64,000 bases of DNA from Rhytidiadelphus loreus (Eukaryota > Streptophyta > Bryopsida > Hypnales > Hylocomiaceae), in NCBI GenBank assembly GCA_947034895.1, contig OX344764.1, positions 9,238,001 through 9,302,000 of the forward strand, in the 5' to 3' direction. Made by a program: the position numbers and the translations under genes. Position 1 is the first letter of the stretch; each line of letters begins with the position of its first letter. Of the stretch, positions 49,090 to 61,600 are shown one piece after another. Under the pieces are notes generated by a model, which was not told the DNA's origin, made no database searches, and worked only from the letters and a program-made list of their open reading frames with translations.

Positions 49090-49832
49090 TATTAGTGTAT
49101 GGCAATAAAAGTTATGCCCAAATAAGCTCAAAACAAGGGAGAGGGGGTAGCGAAAAAAATTCAAAGTTTGAATTTCAAATTTTCAAATTTTTTTTCCTCA
49201 TAGGTTATATTTTTGAATACATGGACAACTTTTATTCATTCCATTTGGATTTGTTATGAGACACGCAATTAGATCATCTTCTTGAAAAAAGAACTTGTTG
49301 GATTCATTTTTGAATGCAATTTTTACATTTTGTCAAAAAAAAAGTTTGACATGGTTTAGTTTGCTTATTAGAACAATCTCACCATTGCGATTAGTGTGTT
49401 TTAGTTCTGTTTTAGAGATATTAATAATTTAGATTTTCTTTCTATCTCATACCTACTTCTACTTAATAATTTTTTTGAATAATTTTTTTTCCTATACTCT
49501 CAACTCAATTCCAGATTTAAAGCTCAAAACTCTGTAGTGCAAAAAAATTAATTCAAGAAGGTTCAAAGTCAAATAATTTAGTCCCACAATGTGTTGAAAA
49601 ACTTATTTTTTTCACTTCAAACACAAATATCTTGCAATTTGTATGTATCTTGCAATTTGTATGGTCAAAATTTCTGAAATTTTTCCATACATTCTCATAC
49701 TAGTGAGGTGTAAGATCCTATGGTTAGATGTGAAAAAAAAAAAAAAAATTCAAATTTTTTTACTCTTTGTTATAAAAATGGCAGTTTTGAGTGTTTATTG
49801 GCAGAAAAAAAGCCTCAATCCTTCAGGGGTTC
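49090..49832 (+). mobile_element. Truncated copy of the TTAA-flanked element family
   Basis: It has the family core TAAGATCCTATGGTTAGA at about 49711 and a degraded right end (CAATCCTTCAGGGGTTCGG, lacking TTAA). The left end is missing. It lies between the divergent CPN60B and TMEM115-like genes. Confidence 0.65.
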
Positions 49833-50167
49833 GGCATCCTATTGGTGGACCCCACACAAAATACCACATCCTTCTGACATAACCCATTGTGTCGGTGGCA
49901 GGCAGACAGATCTTCGCTCTGGGTACATCTTACACGATTACCATAAAAGATGACCCCCCACCCAATCTTTATTCCCAGCCCGCCTATTACTGGATCCAAC
50001 GCATCTGAGCCGAGGAAAAGAAAAAGATGAACCCCGTTAAAGATGGGACTCCGTAAGACAGTATCGGATACAGAGCAATAATCGAGTCCTTAGCGAAGAA
50101 GCTTCTGTTTTCTGCTAATCTTTCTTCAGTCAGTCTCGCAGTGAGGGAAGCGGATCGGATCGTCACC

Positions 50168-53100
50168 ATGAGCGCCATTGCATCCATGCCAGGGGTATGT
50201 AAAGCATCAATCCTTTTGCGCACATTCCAGTAGCAATTTTTCATTACAAGCCTTGCATTTCAAGTCGTTCATTTGATTTTCACAGAACTTCTTTACGATT
50301 TCTGTTGTTTACGATTGAGGTCTTTGATCGATCCGATTTTTGGTAGTACGCGTCTCGTTTCTGTGAATTGAATTCACTTGTAAGTCGTCCTTTACGAAAT
50401 TGCAGAGAGAAATGGCATCACGTGTTGAGGTTAGGAAGAACTTTCAAGTCCAATCTCTGAAAACCCTCATTCCGGATGTGATATTAGGTTTTCGTTGTAG
50501 AGGTCGGAATTGTATCGTGAAAGTCAATGTAGCACCGATTTGGGTTGGATTTGAGGTTTGTTGTTCTTTTGGATGCAGAGCGGGGGCCTATTCTCAGGTT
50601 TTACCCGACTTTCGAAAGGGCTCGCTGCAGTCCTGGTCACGGGCTGTTTGGCCAATGCCGTTTTTCCTCTCACGGTGTCTGATACTTTCGCTCTGATACC
50701 TGGAAAGTAAGTGCTCTGGAATTTGATGAACTGTGACGGGATCTGTATGTGCAGTCATGCGTCTTTGGTTATAGTTTTTGGATGAGCCGGAAATTGAGAG
50801 ATGAAGTGTGGTTCAGAAAAGGGATTGACATGAAATTCAGCTGTTATGCTATTCTGTTGCTAGCTAACCAGCTAACCAAGTAGTGCCAGTTAGCTCACTG
50901 GGGTCTTCAGATCCTTTTTCTTACTCTCTATCTAGTGTGTGGACCACTTCGTTTTAAGCCATTGCTGTACTGCATTAATCATCTTTAGAATCTGAATTTC
51001 TAGGCTTCGATGACAAGTAGGGCGTTCATCTTATTTCAGAACCCGCTCTAAATTCTCAAAAGAGTTTAGCTGGTATGTAAGTAAGTTTGTTGCGTATCAA
51101 GACCAATCATCTAGTATCCACCTATTTAGAATCTAATTGTTTGATGACAACACTATTCAGAATTCGTGGACACTTAGCTAACTTGGTTGGTGCATGGGGA
51201 ATTAGCATTTCAAACAATTGATATAGGCACTATTTAGCTTAAAATACAAAATCAAGGAGTCAAGTTAACCAAAATATACTAGTAATAGAAATATATGTCT
51301 GTTCATCGCAAGTTAGTTAAATAGGAGTTAAGCACCAATTTGCTAAATAATATGCAATGTGGGCATTTAGTAACTAATTGACGCTATATGGTTTGCGGGT
51401 GGGGCCTAACTCGTTATTACCTGTTCATATTGAGACTTGAGATGTCTCTCAGATGTTCCTGATTTTCTTTGCAGATCCATACCATTTGTTTGGAATATCA
51501 TTACAGCAGGCTACCTTGAGACATCCGTTTTCGGTGTAAGCCTCTTCGTGGCATCTGCAGATCTTTTATTCTAATAGTGGCATAGCTTTTGTTGACCACC
51601 TGCAGCTTTTTAGATCTGCTTTTTGTTTGATTGCTACACGATGAAGATGGCTTCCTAGTGTATTGTTTTTATAAATCTACTTTCCTCTTATAGCCCATTT
51701 TTTTGCAGTTGGCGGCGAGCGTTGCGGCTTTACTTCTTGCCGGAAGACATTTGGAGCCTTTCTGGGGTTCAAGAGAGTTCCTGAAGTTTATTATCTTTGT
51801 TAATATTTTCACTTGTGCAAGTACCTTCGTTCTTGCCGTCTTCCTTTACGTCATAACAAGACAAGGAAACTATCTGTGAGTTGAGCAAATATCATGACAT
51901 TCTTCTTGAGAGGTTTTCAATTGTTTTTTCTAAAGGGGTTGAATGAACTAGCAGTGATCTTATTGACGTTGAGCAGTCATTTTCTGAGCCGAATACGACA
52001 TAATGTTTCAAACGATCCCCTAAGTAGATTCTCAAAGTTATAAATGGTTAGTTAATGTTTATCTAATATGACATTAGATCAATATTAATATAATTTTTAA
52101 TCAATGTCAAGTTTATATTAACTTAATTGCTTCTAACGTTATTTCAAGATAATTTTAATGACAATTACATCATACTGACGCAACTTTTACCCCATTTGCA
52201 CTACGCTGCTTTTTACTTTGTTTGAGAGCTATATGTATCTGATGCCGATTAAATTGACGTCAATAACTTTGTAACTCTCTTTCGTGATATAATTGCTCTT
52301 GGTGAGTTATGTTATTGGGCTGGCAGAAATTTCAGTGAAAACTGAAATTGGTACTAATTTTCTGCAAGTTTCCTGACACTTTAGAGCTTTTGAACTTGGG
52401 GATGTGCCAGTTACTCGTGGCCTTCTTCGTTATAGTATTGACGTGAATCTTTCATAACTTTGACCATGGGTTTCATTTTGCAGATATGCTCCAATATCAG
52501 GGTTCCATGGAATATTAGCTGGGTTTCTCGTTGCAGTAAAGCAGATAAACTCAGAACAAGAAATTCCAGTCCTGAAACTGCGTGCAAAGGTTAGCTATTC
52601 TATGTCGTTATTTTCTTTCTCTTGGATAACAGGTGCTTTTTCATTTGAGATTCAAAACTAGGGGTCATGGATGAGGCTAGTTTGTTCTGGATGAGGACCA
52701 GACATACTATAGCGTTTCTCAACTCAAGGCCCGATGCTTTGAAGAACCCCAGCAGATGAAGACCCAATCTTGGATTCTAGGTGCTCTTTGATGACCTTCA
52801 TGAATCACAAACCCTATGGGATAAGGTCATAATAGCTGCCAAACTGTGCAAATTGTCCCACGTATGGTCTAGTAATTTCTTATAAAATGGGGTTTCCTAC
52901 AGGTAGCTCTCAATGACCGTTGGTTTTTGAATGTACACTAGGATCCTCTTTACTTTTGAACGTTGAGAATGTTGAGTTTGCACAGGAGGTCGTCTATACT
53001 ATTCTTGTACCCGTGGATGATTCATTATGCACAGATTGTACTATTTGCGTAACCCCTGAATGGCTACCGGTTTTGGACAATACTGAGATGTGCTATAATG

Positions 53101-54481
53101 TGTGACTCTTGTGCAATTGACGTATGCAGTGGTCGCCCTTGCTCTTTGTGATCTTTGCGATCCTCAGCAGCCTGTTCTCCTCGGCGCCCATCCAATTTGT
53201 ACCCTTTATTGTGTTTGGCACTTATGGAGCCTGGATGTATCTCCGTTACTTCCAGAGGAAGCCTGAGGCTGGCCTCAAAGGCGACTCCAGTGCGGAATTT
53301 GCCTTTGCAACCTTCTTTCCTGGACCCCTGCAGTATGTCACGAGACCTACAGTTTCCTTGTTTTCCAAGCTTATTTATTCCCCAAAGCAATTCTAGAAAT
53401 ACTAGCCCTGTGAAAGCCTCTCAAATTATATTGCCATTTAAGGCAATTCTAACACAAATCCTGCTAATAGTAATGCTGTTAGGTTTTCTAGAATACCTCG
53501 AGGGTGGTTTGCTACTAATACTAGTAGTGTTCTCCTGTAATGTGGAAATCTTCTTGTTAGTTTTCTCAGTTGATTGGATTATTGATCCATTGATTTGTAC
53601 AGTTCATAAGAACCGGATTGCTAAATGTTCCTGTTTTTCATCTTGGATCGAGGGATGCAAATTTGGTGGGTGAACAAGTAGTCTTGTAACTCTACGTGGG
53701 TATGCTCTCTACTCCAGGAACTTGATCAATCCAATTTCAGCAGTCTTTGAGAAGATGTTCTGCGGGCAGAGGAGTCAAGAAACATCTGTTGAAGGTTCAA
53801 GCATTGAAACTGGAAAACCCCTTCCAGGATCAGATACTGTGGAGGCTAGCAGACGCAGGTACGAATCTTACTAACTCTTACATCTAGACCTCTTTAATGT
53901 CACATCCAAAATGCATGTGAAAATTAATGGAGTTTTGTTATCTCCTGACAATCAATACTGTAGCTGTTGCATGAAATGGTGACATTAAAGGAGTACTAGG
54001 GATTGGAGTTAAAAGAGTGGTTTAGAACCTCCTATTCCACACTTCTCAAACTTAATATTTCTTTTGTATGCTACTTGTGACGGAACAATGCTTTGATATT
54101 GAGAGTACAGAGTGGGTTTGAACTTTTTACTTCTGTCCTCCAGGGTATGCTGAGAGGACATTATAGTAAAGATAAAGTTATATTAACGAGATGTGGGTGC
54201 ACCACCCATGAGCTGTTATTTTCTTATGTTACACACAACAAAAGGGAATCATTTGCAATTTATCAGAGGCCTTAGTGCCAGACAAAAATCAAAGTGATAT
54301 GTGTACTGGATCTGTAACTTGACACATGTTTTGGTTCCTCTGTGAATACAGGGAAAGAGGTGCTCGTGCTCTCGAGGAAAGATTAAGCAGTTTTAATTCT
54401 AGAGATGCAGAAGGCCTACCAGTGTCGAAGGGTCCGTCTAAAGGAGACCCTGAATCAAAAGGATCTGATGATCTTGTGTAA
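50168..54481 (+). CDS. TMEM115/DUF1751 rhomboid-fold Golgi membrane protein
   Basis: Member of the TMEM115 (DUF1751) family, rhomboid-related but not proteolytic, found in the Golgi and linked in animals to retrograde Golgi-to-ER traffic. Exons are 50168-50194, 50579-50706, 51475-51535, 51709-51875, 52484-52589, 53130-53332, 53718-53858 and 54352-54481. All junctions are GT-AG with matching phases, giving 320 residues, close to plant homologues. The start ATG at 50168 sits in CACCATGAG. Several hydrophobic segments follow: about 20-40 (LAAVLVTGCLANAVF), then the family-typical WNIITAGYLETSVFG, LAASVAALLLAG, IIFVNIFTCASTFVLAVFL and SPLLFVIFAILSSLF. The catalytic Ser/His pair of active rhomboids is not apparent. 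The last 100 residues are hydrophilic and Ser/Gly-rich, probably cytosolic. Convergent with the axonemal gene, 1.2 kb apart. Confidence 0.88.
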
Positions 54482-55655
54482 TCCAGAACATTTTTCTCTT
54501 GTTTTTGTATTGCCTTTCCTTGTACATGGCCTAAATAAATGTAATCAAATCTTGATTTACAGTACCTACCCTTCCATTTTTGAAAACGGTTGTCACTCAA
54601 TACAGTTTTGTGCTAATGTCGTCACGAATCTTTGTTCAAACCTTAACCCTTTCAATTACAGTAACCCTTTCAATTACAGTAACAGTGGTGCATCTTACAA
54701 ATGTAGAGTGTCCTAATAGAGGGTGGGTTTACTCACCACTCATCAGGGTATCTTCAGCAGTTTATATGAAATCTTGTTGATGTTGTCTCCCTCTTTTACA
54801 AGAGTTGGTGATTGTTTTTTTCCCTTCAAGCCTTGTTCAGAAAACCTTGCTCAATAAGGTGGATTTGGGGGATCAATAGTCAAATATGGGCTTCTTTCAC
54901 TAATTGGACTCTTTTATAAGTTCTTTTTTAAGTTCTTTGAACAATTTTCTTCATGATCGCCCTTTGAAGCTTCATACATTGGTTATTAGCCCTTTTTTTT
55001 GGAAGGTGGGTGATTGATGCAAGGAAGGGAAGGACATTTAAAATCGCTGAGGATCCAAAGTGTCACTTCATTGTTTGTGCATTACATCTCCATGAGCAAT
55101 GTGTGTACCTATTGTCAAAGAAATTATTTTAGAACATCTACCAATTGAGACTTTGATCTTTCATTACTTTTTCATACAAACTTGAGAAACATTTTATTTG
55201 GTGTTTTGGAATGCTCTTTCATTTTATAGGGATTCAAATTCAATAAAATTTGATCACTTTATTAATTGCAGAAGTGACACATATAGGTGTCTTTTTTCTT
55301 TGCATAGTTTATTGTTTGTTGCTAGGTTTATGCATATATTTTTCAAATATTGTACTCTATTATTACTACGGTATAATAGAGTCATCTTTCATTTACAAAT
55401 AAAAACATGAAAAAAGATTTGACAAGTTTAGCAATAAAAATTATCATCAACATTAGGAGTAGCAATAATACCACTTACTGTCGATGTTGTCCATATTTAG
55501 TACAACTCATCATTTGGAGCCAAATAACATATTATTTATTGCAAGGGAATCTCTTTTTATTTGCCAACAAAATCTTGATCAATCTATAATTGGAATCTCT
55601 ACACAAGTTATAGCAAAAATTGTGATTGTTGTTGTCTTTACCTCATACAAATACA
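54482..55655. other. Intergenic space between convergent genes
   Basis: 3' untranslated regions of both neighbours would fall here. A 15-bp direct repeat (CCTTTCAATTACAGTAA) occurs at about 54648-54680. No coding frame of note. Confidence 0.6.
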
Positions 55656-58600
55656 TCATTTGGAGCTAGGTTTAGAACTAAGTCCAGGTCCGTTGAACTC
55701 CATATTCACAACACTGGATGTAGAAGTACCAACACCTCCAGTCATCCTAGATAGGGGTGACTTGGATCTACGGCCAGGAGTATTAGTCACGGATTGATCA
55801 CTTGCTGAGCCTCCAGAGCGAGCACTTCCAGGTCCAGTTGGTAGCTTGAATCCTTTCATTTGAAACCGTGCTCTAATCACAGGGGCGTAATCTGGATTTT
55901 CTATAGCTAGTTGTTGCAATTTGTAGAGTACATCTCGAGTTGATTCTCTCACCTCTGAGAAGATGAATTCACCACTCATCCGCTTCGCTTCTTCAGGCCT
56001 GCATTATACAATTAGTGTCTTCAATACCTTTTCAATGCTTCTTGAATAAATATTAATACAATAGATGGAATTCAAAATGTTGACACTTTCTAAGACAATG
56101 CATTGAAACTTAAATCTATATTAGTCCCAATTTTTAGATATTTGTGCTATTGAATGTAGTGATTTTGGAGGAATGGATTGCACCAATATTAGTGTAACAA
56201 AATTGACATTCTTTTAAATAGCTCATTCCAATAAGTTGATTATACAACATGGTTACTATGATAAACCTAAATGTGTACTACCAATTCCCTCAACTTCAAA
56301 AAGCTAATCTGACTCTCCTATTAGTGACACTATAATTGACTATTGTAGTTTTTGTCACATGTGCAAACTATGACATGATCATTTTTTGAGACTCTAAGCA
56401 ATCATATTAAAGAAGATAGGGTGAAAAAGCTAATGCAACAATAAAACTCAATGTAATTATTTTTTTAATTATAAACTTCAATAATTATAGAGAATTATAA
56501 TAAAATAAAATCTATATAAATTGTTATATTAAATTCAAGTATATCAAATGGGTATCTCAACATAGATGTAATTTCAATTTATCAAATACAAAATTTTCAA
56601 GAAATATTTTCTATATTTGATCTTTTGGGAGAAAAAGCTACTTGTTTATTTGGTACCATGCACTTAGAAGTTTTCATTTTTGTTAAATAAACGTGAATCT
56701 ATTCAAGCTTAATTTAGAATATAAACTAGATGTTTGGATTAAAGATCTAATTAAATCAAGCTTGGCTAAACAAAACTTCTATATAATAAAAATATTCTAC
56801 TTTTACTTGGTCATTTTTCTTTGCTTTTACATTAGCCCAAAGGAGAAAGATGTGTACTTCAAGATTTGTATTTATTAATATTTTAGAACATACGAAGCTT
56901 TTTCTTGAAGCTCTCGCATGAGGAAATTGAGTCGAGCCGTTGCTCTTTTGCGCTTTGTTGTTTGTTCTTCTTGACCTTTTTGAGCATGTTCAATCCGATA
57001 TTCTAAGTTCTCACTTGCTTTGATTGCAGATGCACATTCATCTCCTTTGCTTTGTACTTTTGCCTCAACTTCCTCTATATCCTACAATATCCAATGAACT
57101 CTTTAGATTTTTGTAATGATTAAACAATAGAAATTCCATGTATAATATAATAGTATATATTGTTTGCTAAAAAAATCATTAGCAAATTCAAATTGAATTT
57201 TAAAAATGATTGATTTTACTTGAAGCAAAGATCTCTCTTCTCTTTGTTTGAAACGTGCCCTATCTCTTGCTTTTTGAAGTTCTTCTTTTAGCTCCCTTGC
57301 TTCTTCTTCTAGTGCAATGGACCTTTCACTTTCATTGAGACTAGTTCGAAGATTGTTATTGGAATCTATAATTTGCTTTGTTGCACTTTCAAGAAATTTT
57401 ACATCAACCTTTGTCTATTTTAGAATTAGAATTTGTATTAATAACATTGAATACAAAAAATTGAGGTGCAAAGTTTTTAGATATGAACATGAAAATTCTT
57501 TACATACTTTCAATATTGTATTTTTCTTTTTTGCTAAGAGGTACCTTTCTAAGTTCTTCATCAAGGTCTAAGCCCTTTTTTTGAATCTCTTCTCTACTAG
57601 ATTTCAATTTACTTAAGAAAAATTCAGCTGTAAGTTCTACACCATCAGTAGATTTCATGCGTGCTCTAAGGCAATCATACTTACATTGGAGCTGCAATTT
57701 TAGTCAATACATAATTCATTATAGAACATATTAAAATAATTTTTTGAATATAGAATTAGTTTATAGAACAATTGTTGCAATATTTGCACAACCACACCCA
57801 CACCTATTTCTATAGATTTCTAGAACAAAATTTTTAAATTCAAGTAGTGCTTCCAACTTGTGGCTAAATTTTCTTAAAGAAAAATACGTGACCATCTCAG
57901 AAAACAAAATAGTGATGGTGGTTTGTGTCACTATGCATTTAATGTAATAGATACATGGAAATCTAATCCTAAATTTTACAAATTAATTATAATATATAGA
58001 CTTGTCAATCTTAACCTTGTCAATTTTTAAAATAAGATTTTGGCGTTTGAGTTTGAGGTCATGAAGTTCTTCAGCAATCATTTTCATTTCTTGGTGTTGA
58101 ATTTCTTGACGAGCATCTACCTCTGCTTTTCGGTCTTCCATATTTTGGTTCAAACGATTTTTTAAGAGATCCAAGTTGAATACTTCATCTATATAAAAAA
58201 AAATGATCTAAATGTTTGAAGCAAATAAAAGATGCAAAACTACAACTTTATTTTTAAATTTTTGTAGCTAGCTTGTACCTCAAATTTTGGAAGGTTATTA
58301 AGACTTTGAAAAGTGAATTTTTATTGTTTATAATTTTTTTTATTGCTAGAGTTATGTTCTTTTTATAGACTATAAAGAAAATATTCAATTTTGTATATTT
58401 TTTTGAATTTATATAATGACATACCAGCTTTTGAATGCAATAAATCAGTTAATCTTTGTACTTCCATTTGCAAGAGATCTGCCTCCAATGCTACTTCTTC
58501 TCTTTCTTTTGTCATAGCCTAATAATGTCAATAAGAAATTACATTATACATTAATAAAATCCTAGGTTTATTATATATAAAATACAAACCTATATTAATT

Positions 58601-61600
58601 GATATTCAATATCAAAGATGAAAAGAAAATAAACATTTAATATTTCATGATCTCTTATCTTTGTAAATTGGTCAAAACTTGAAAGTGTGAATTTATATTG
58701 AGACAATGCATTTCTTATAAATATATTTTGTATACCTTATTGCCAAGCATTCCAGCATCACATTCTAAATTGAGCTCTGCATTTTTATCATTCAACTTCT
58801 TGTTTTTTAATTCAAGTTCTTCTTTCCTACAACTATTTTTACGCATATCATTCAATGATTTCTTCATCTGTTTATATAAGAAAGATACAAATAAAAACAT
58901 AGTTGTTATAAATCATGTTCAACAGTCTTTCCTTCATACTATAAGTATTATACTATAAACATTATTAGGAGTATCTAATTTGTATTCATCAATGATAAGA
59001 GCTAAATATAATTCTTATTAATAATATTGATTATTTAAAAAATCATCTAATTCTTTAGATACTTGGAATAAGGAGATTACAAACTTGATCATTAATTGCA
59101 TGTTCTTCACGTTTAGTATTTTCTAATTCAAGTTCAAGCGCTTTAATTTGTTTTTCTGTCTCAACTTCTTCTGCATTACTACGTTCACCGCTTGCTCGTC
59201 CAACCTTCCCTTCTAGTAATTGGATTTGGAAATCTGCTGCATATAATTTCTCTTCTTTTTTAAGCAATTCTATCTCCAATATTGCAATTCTATTCACCAA
59301 TGTTTTGGCTATTGATTTGCCTCCTTTGATTTCATGAATAGTATCTCCTTCTGTTTCCAATAAATTATAATCTCATTTATATATTTTTTCATATAAATAT
59401 GTGGTAAGAAATACAATGAGATTCAAGATTTTTGTTAGTATTTAAAAAATATTCTTTCTAAGAGATTTTCTAATGGTAAAATCTTAAAGCAATGTTACAC
59501 TTAAGATTACATCAAAGATTCATTTGAAATGACATACCGGCTGCTCGTAGTGAAAATAATTTTTTAGATCCCTTGAAATGTTTATCTTGTAAGCTAGCAA
59601 CTTCCTTTTTTGCAAGTTTGAGATTAAGTTCTTCTGTATGTAATAGTTTATTAAGTGTATGGGTCCGTTTTTCTAAAGTGTCCAAATGACTATATTCATC
59701 TTCCACCTTCTTTCTCATTTTTTTCAATTTATTCCTTGCATCTTGGTACATGTTCTTTTGTCGAACAATTTCCTTCAATAGTACAAAATAATTGTAAACT
59801 ATTTTTTGGATGACATGAAAAATGACGTAAATTTAAATGAAAGACAAATCATGAGCCCACAAATATGAGATTTAATTCACCATACTTCTTGAAAGAAGAC
59901 CTTCCTTGCAACTTCTTTTGCATAATGATGTTGAGCTCGAAAATGTTCTGCTTTAATATTGACTAGTGCTTCACGTGTTCTTTTCAATCTGTACATTAAT
60001 ATAAAAGACAACACTTTTTTACTAAATCTATAGTAATCTACAGTAAAAAAGTAATTTTTGACAAATGAACTATTTTTTTATAAAATACATATTTTCACTA
60101 AATATTTTTAATATTTAAATGTACTCTACTTTTCCATTTCTTGTCTTAAAACATCTTTTAACTTTTGAGCATCTAAGTTCTTAAAATAAATCTCCCTTTG
60201 CATGTCTGCCTGGTGATATATACAAAATTAATCTTGCTTTTAAAAATTTTAAAATATAAAAACTGAATGAAAATTTTAGAAAATTATTTGCAAGTATGGA
60301 GATTATGTTTTATAATGTATTTGAATTCAACTTGAGATAGACATTTATAGTTTGTACAATGCAAGTTTTAAGTCATGAAAGTGCCTTAAATATAAAGAAA
60401 GAAAGATATTGCCCATCAATATATGACTTGGAAAATGATGCTATTCTTTGGTGTTATTTTTGAAATTATATGAACGTATCAAAATAGATTATAGTTTATG
60501 TTTTTATGATAGCATTACTAATAAATATTAATACTAGATTTGACATTTAAATATTCATTTTCAGAAACAAACCCTTCATTATTTTGAATCAAATTATGAA
60601 AAGCTTCAATATTTATATTTAGAAACTTTGAGATGACCACTTAAACTTTTTTAAACAATAAATGTCATTATTTTCATTTGATTCCATCACTATAAACCCA
60701 TATATAAATTTAATATATTTATATAGCAAGATCTATAGATAAATTGATAGATAGAGGTATAGACATCTATAGATTGTTATTATAAAATTTTGATTATTGA
60801 GAAAAAATGATTCAATTCTAATTCAATTTTAGTTCAGAATGCTATTTTGTCAAGATGCTTGTCTTCAAAACACAATACTTATTTCATCAAAGTTCAACAT
60901 GGCAAGGCTTTAATAACAAATTTTCTTCTTAGAATCATTCAATATTTCTTAGAAGCCACTCAAATGATATTTTGAAAGACAAATTCTTTTGTATCTTTCT
61001 ATGTAAATAATTTTTTTAAATTTATCCATTGCCTCCACCTATTTCCATTAAATTTTCTTAAAGATAAAAATACATCAATATTCATTAGATATAAAAATAT
61101 ACATTTGTAATTCATTTGTAACACAAGAAAACAAATTTTTATATTTGGCATGTTGACTTATATAATTCTAACTTCATATTTCAATTTCTAATGATTGGTT
61201 TAATCATCTCTGCATATTTCATTAATTGCCTATAATATTTTTGTCAAAAATATTTAAGAAAGTAGATTTTCAAAGTAAAGAAGAAAAGGATAAACCTCCC
61301 AAAGCCTAAGTATTTAAGCAAATTTACAGATGTAATTATATGTGACTTGCACCATTTTTTTCACTTGAATTGTCAATGAAAGATACTAGTGAAGAATTGC
61401 AACTTGCCATCTTAAAAAATAAATGAATTCTTTACTATTTTATAGAATATATGATTTTGATAGTAAGGCACTTACATTTAGATCTTGGAAGTTCTAAATA
61501 AGAATCATATTACATCTTGAGAATATTCTAAAACCTCAATATATTAACAAACCAATAAAAACTCATGTAAAAATATCTTATTTTGTAATTATAATAAATT

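Noticed and set aside
50400..50696. Alternative N-terminal exon for the TMEM115-like gene starting at 50412
   Set aside because: The 9-codon first exon at 50168 with its donor and the acceptor at 50578 keeps phase and the expected length; the alternative reads through a good acceptor in a different frame.
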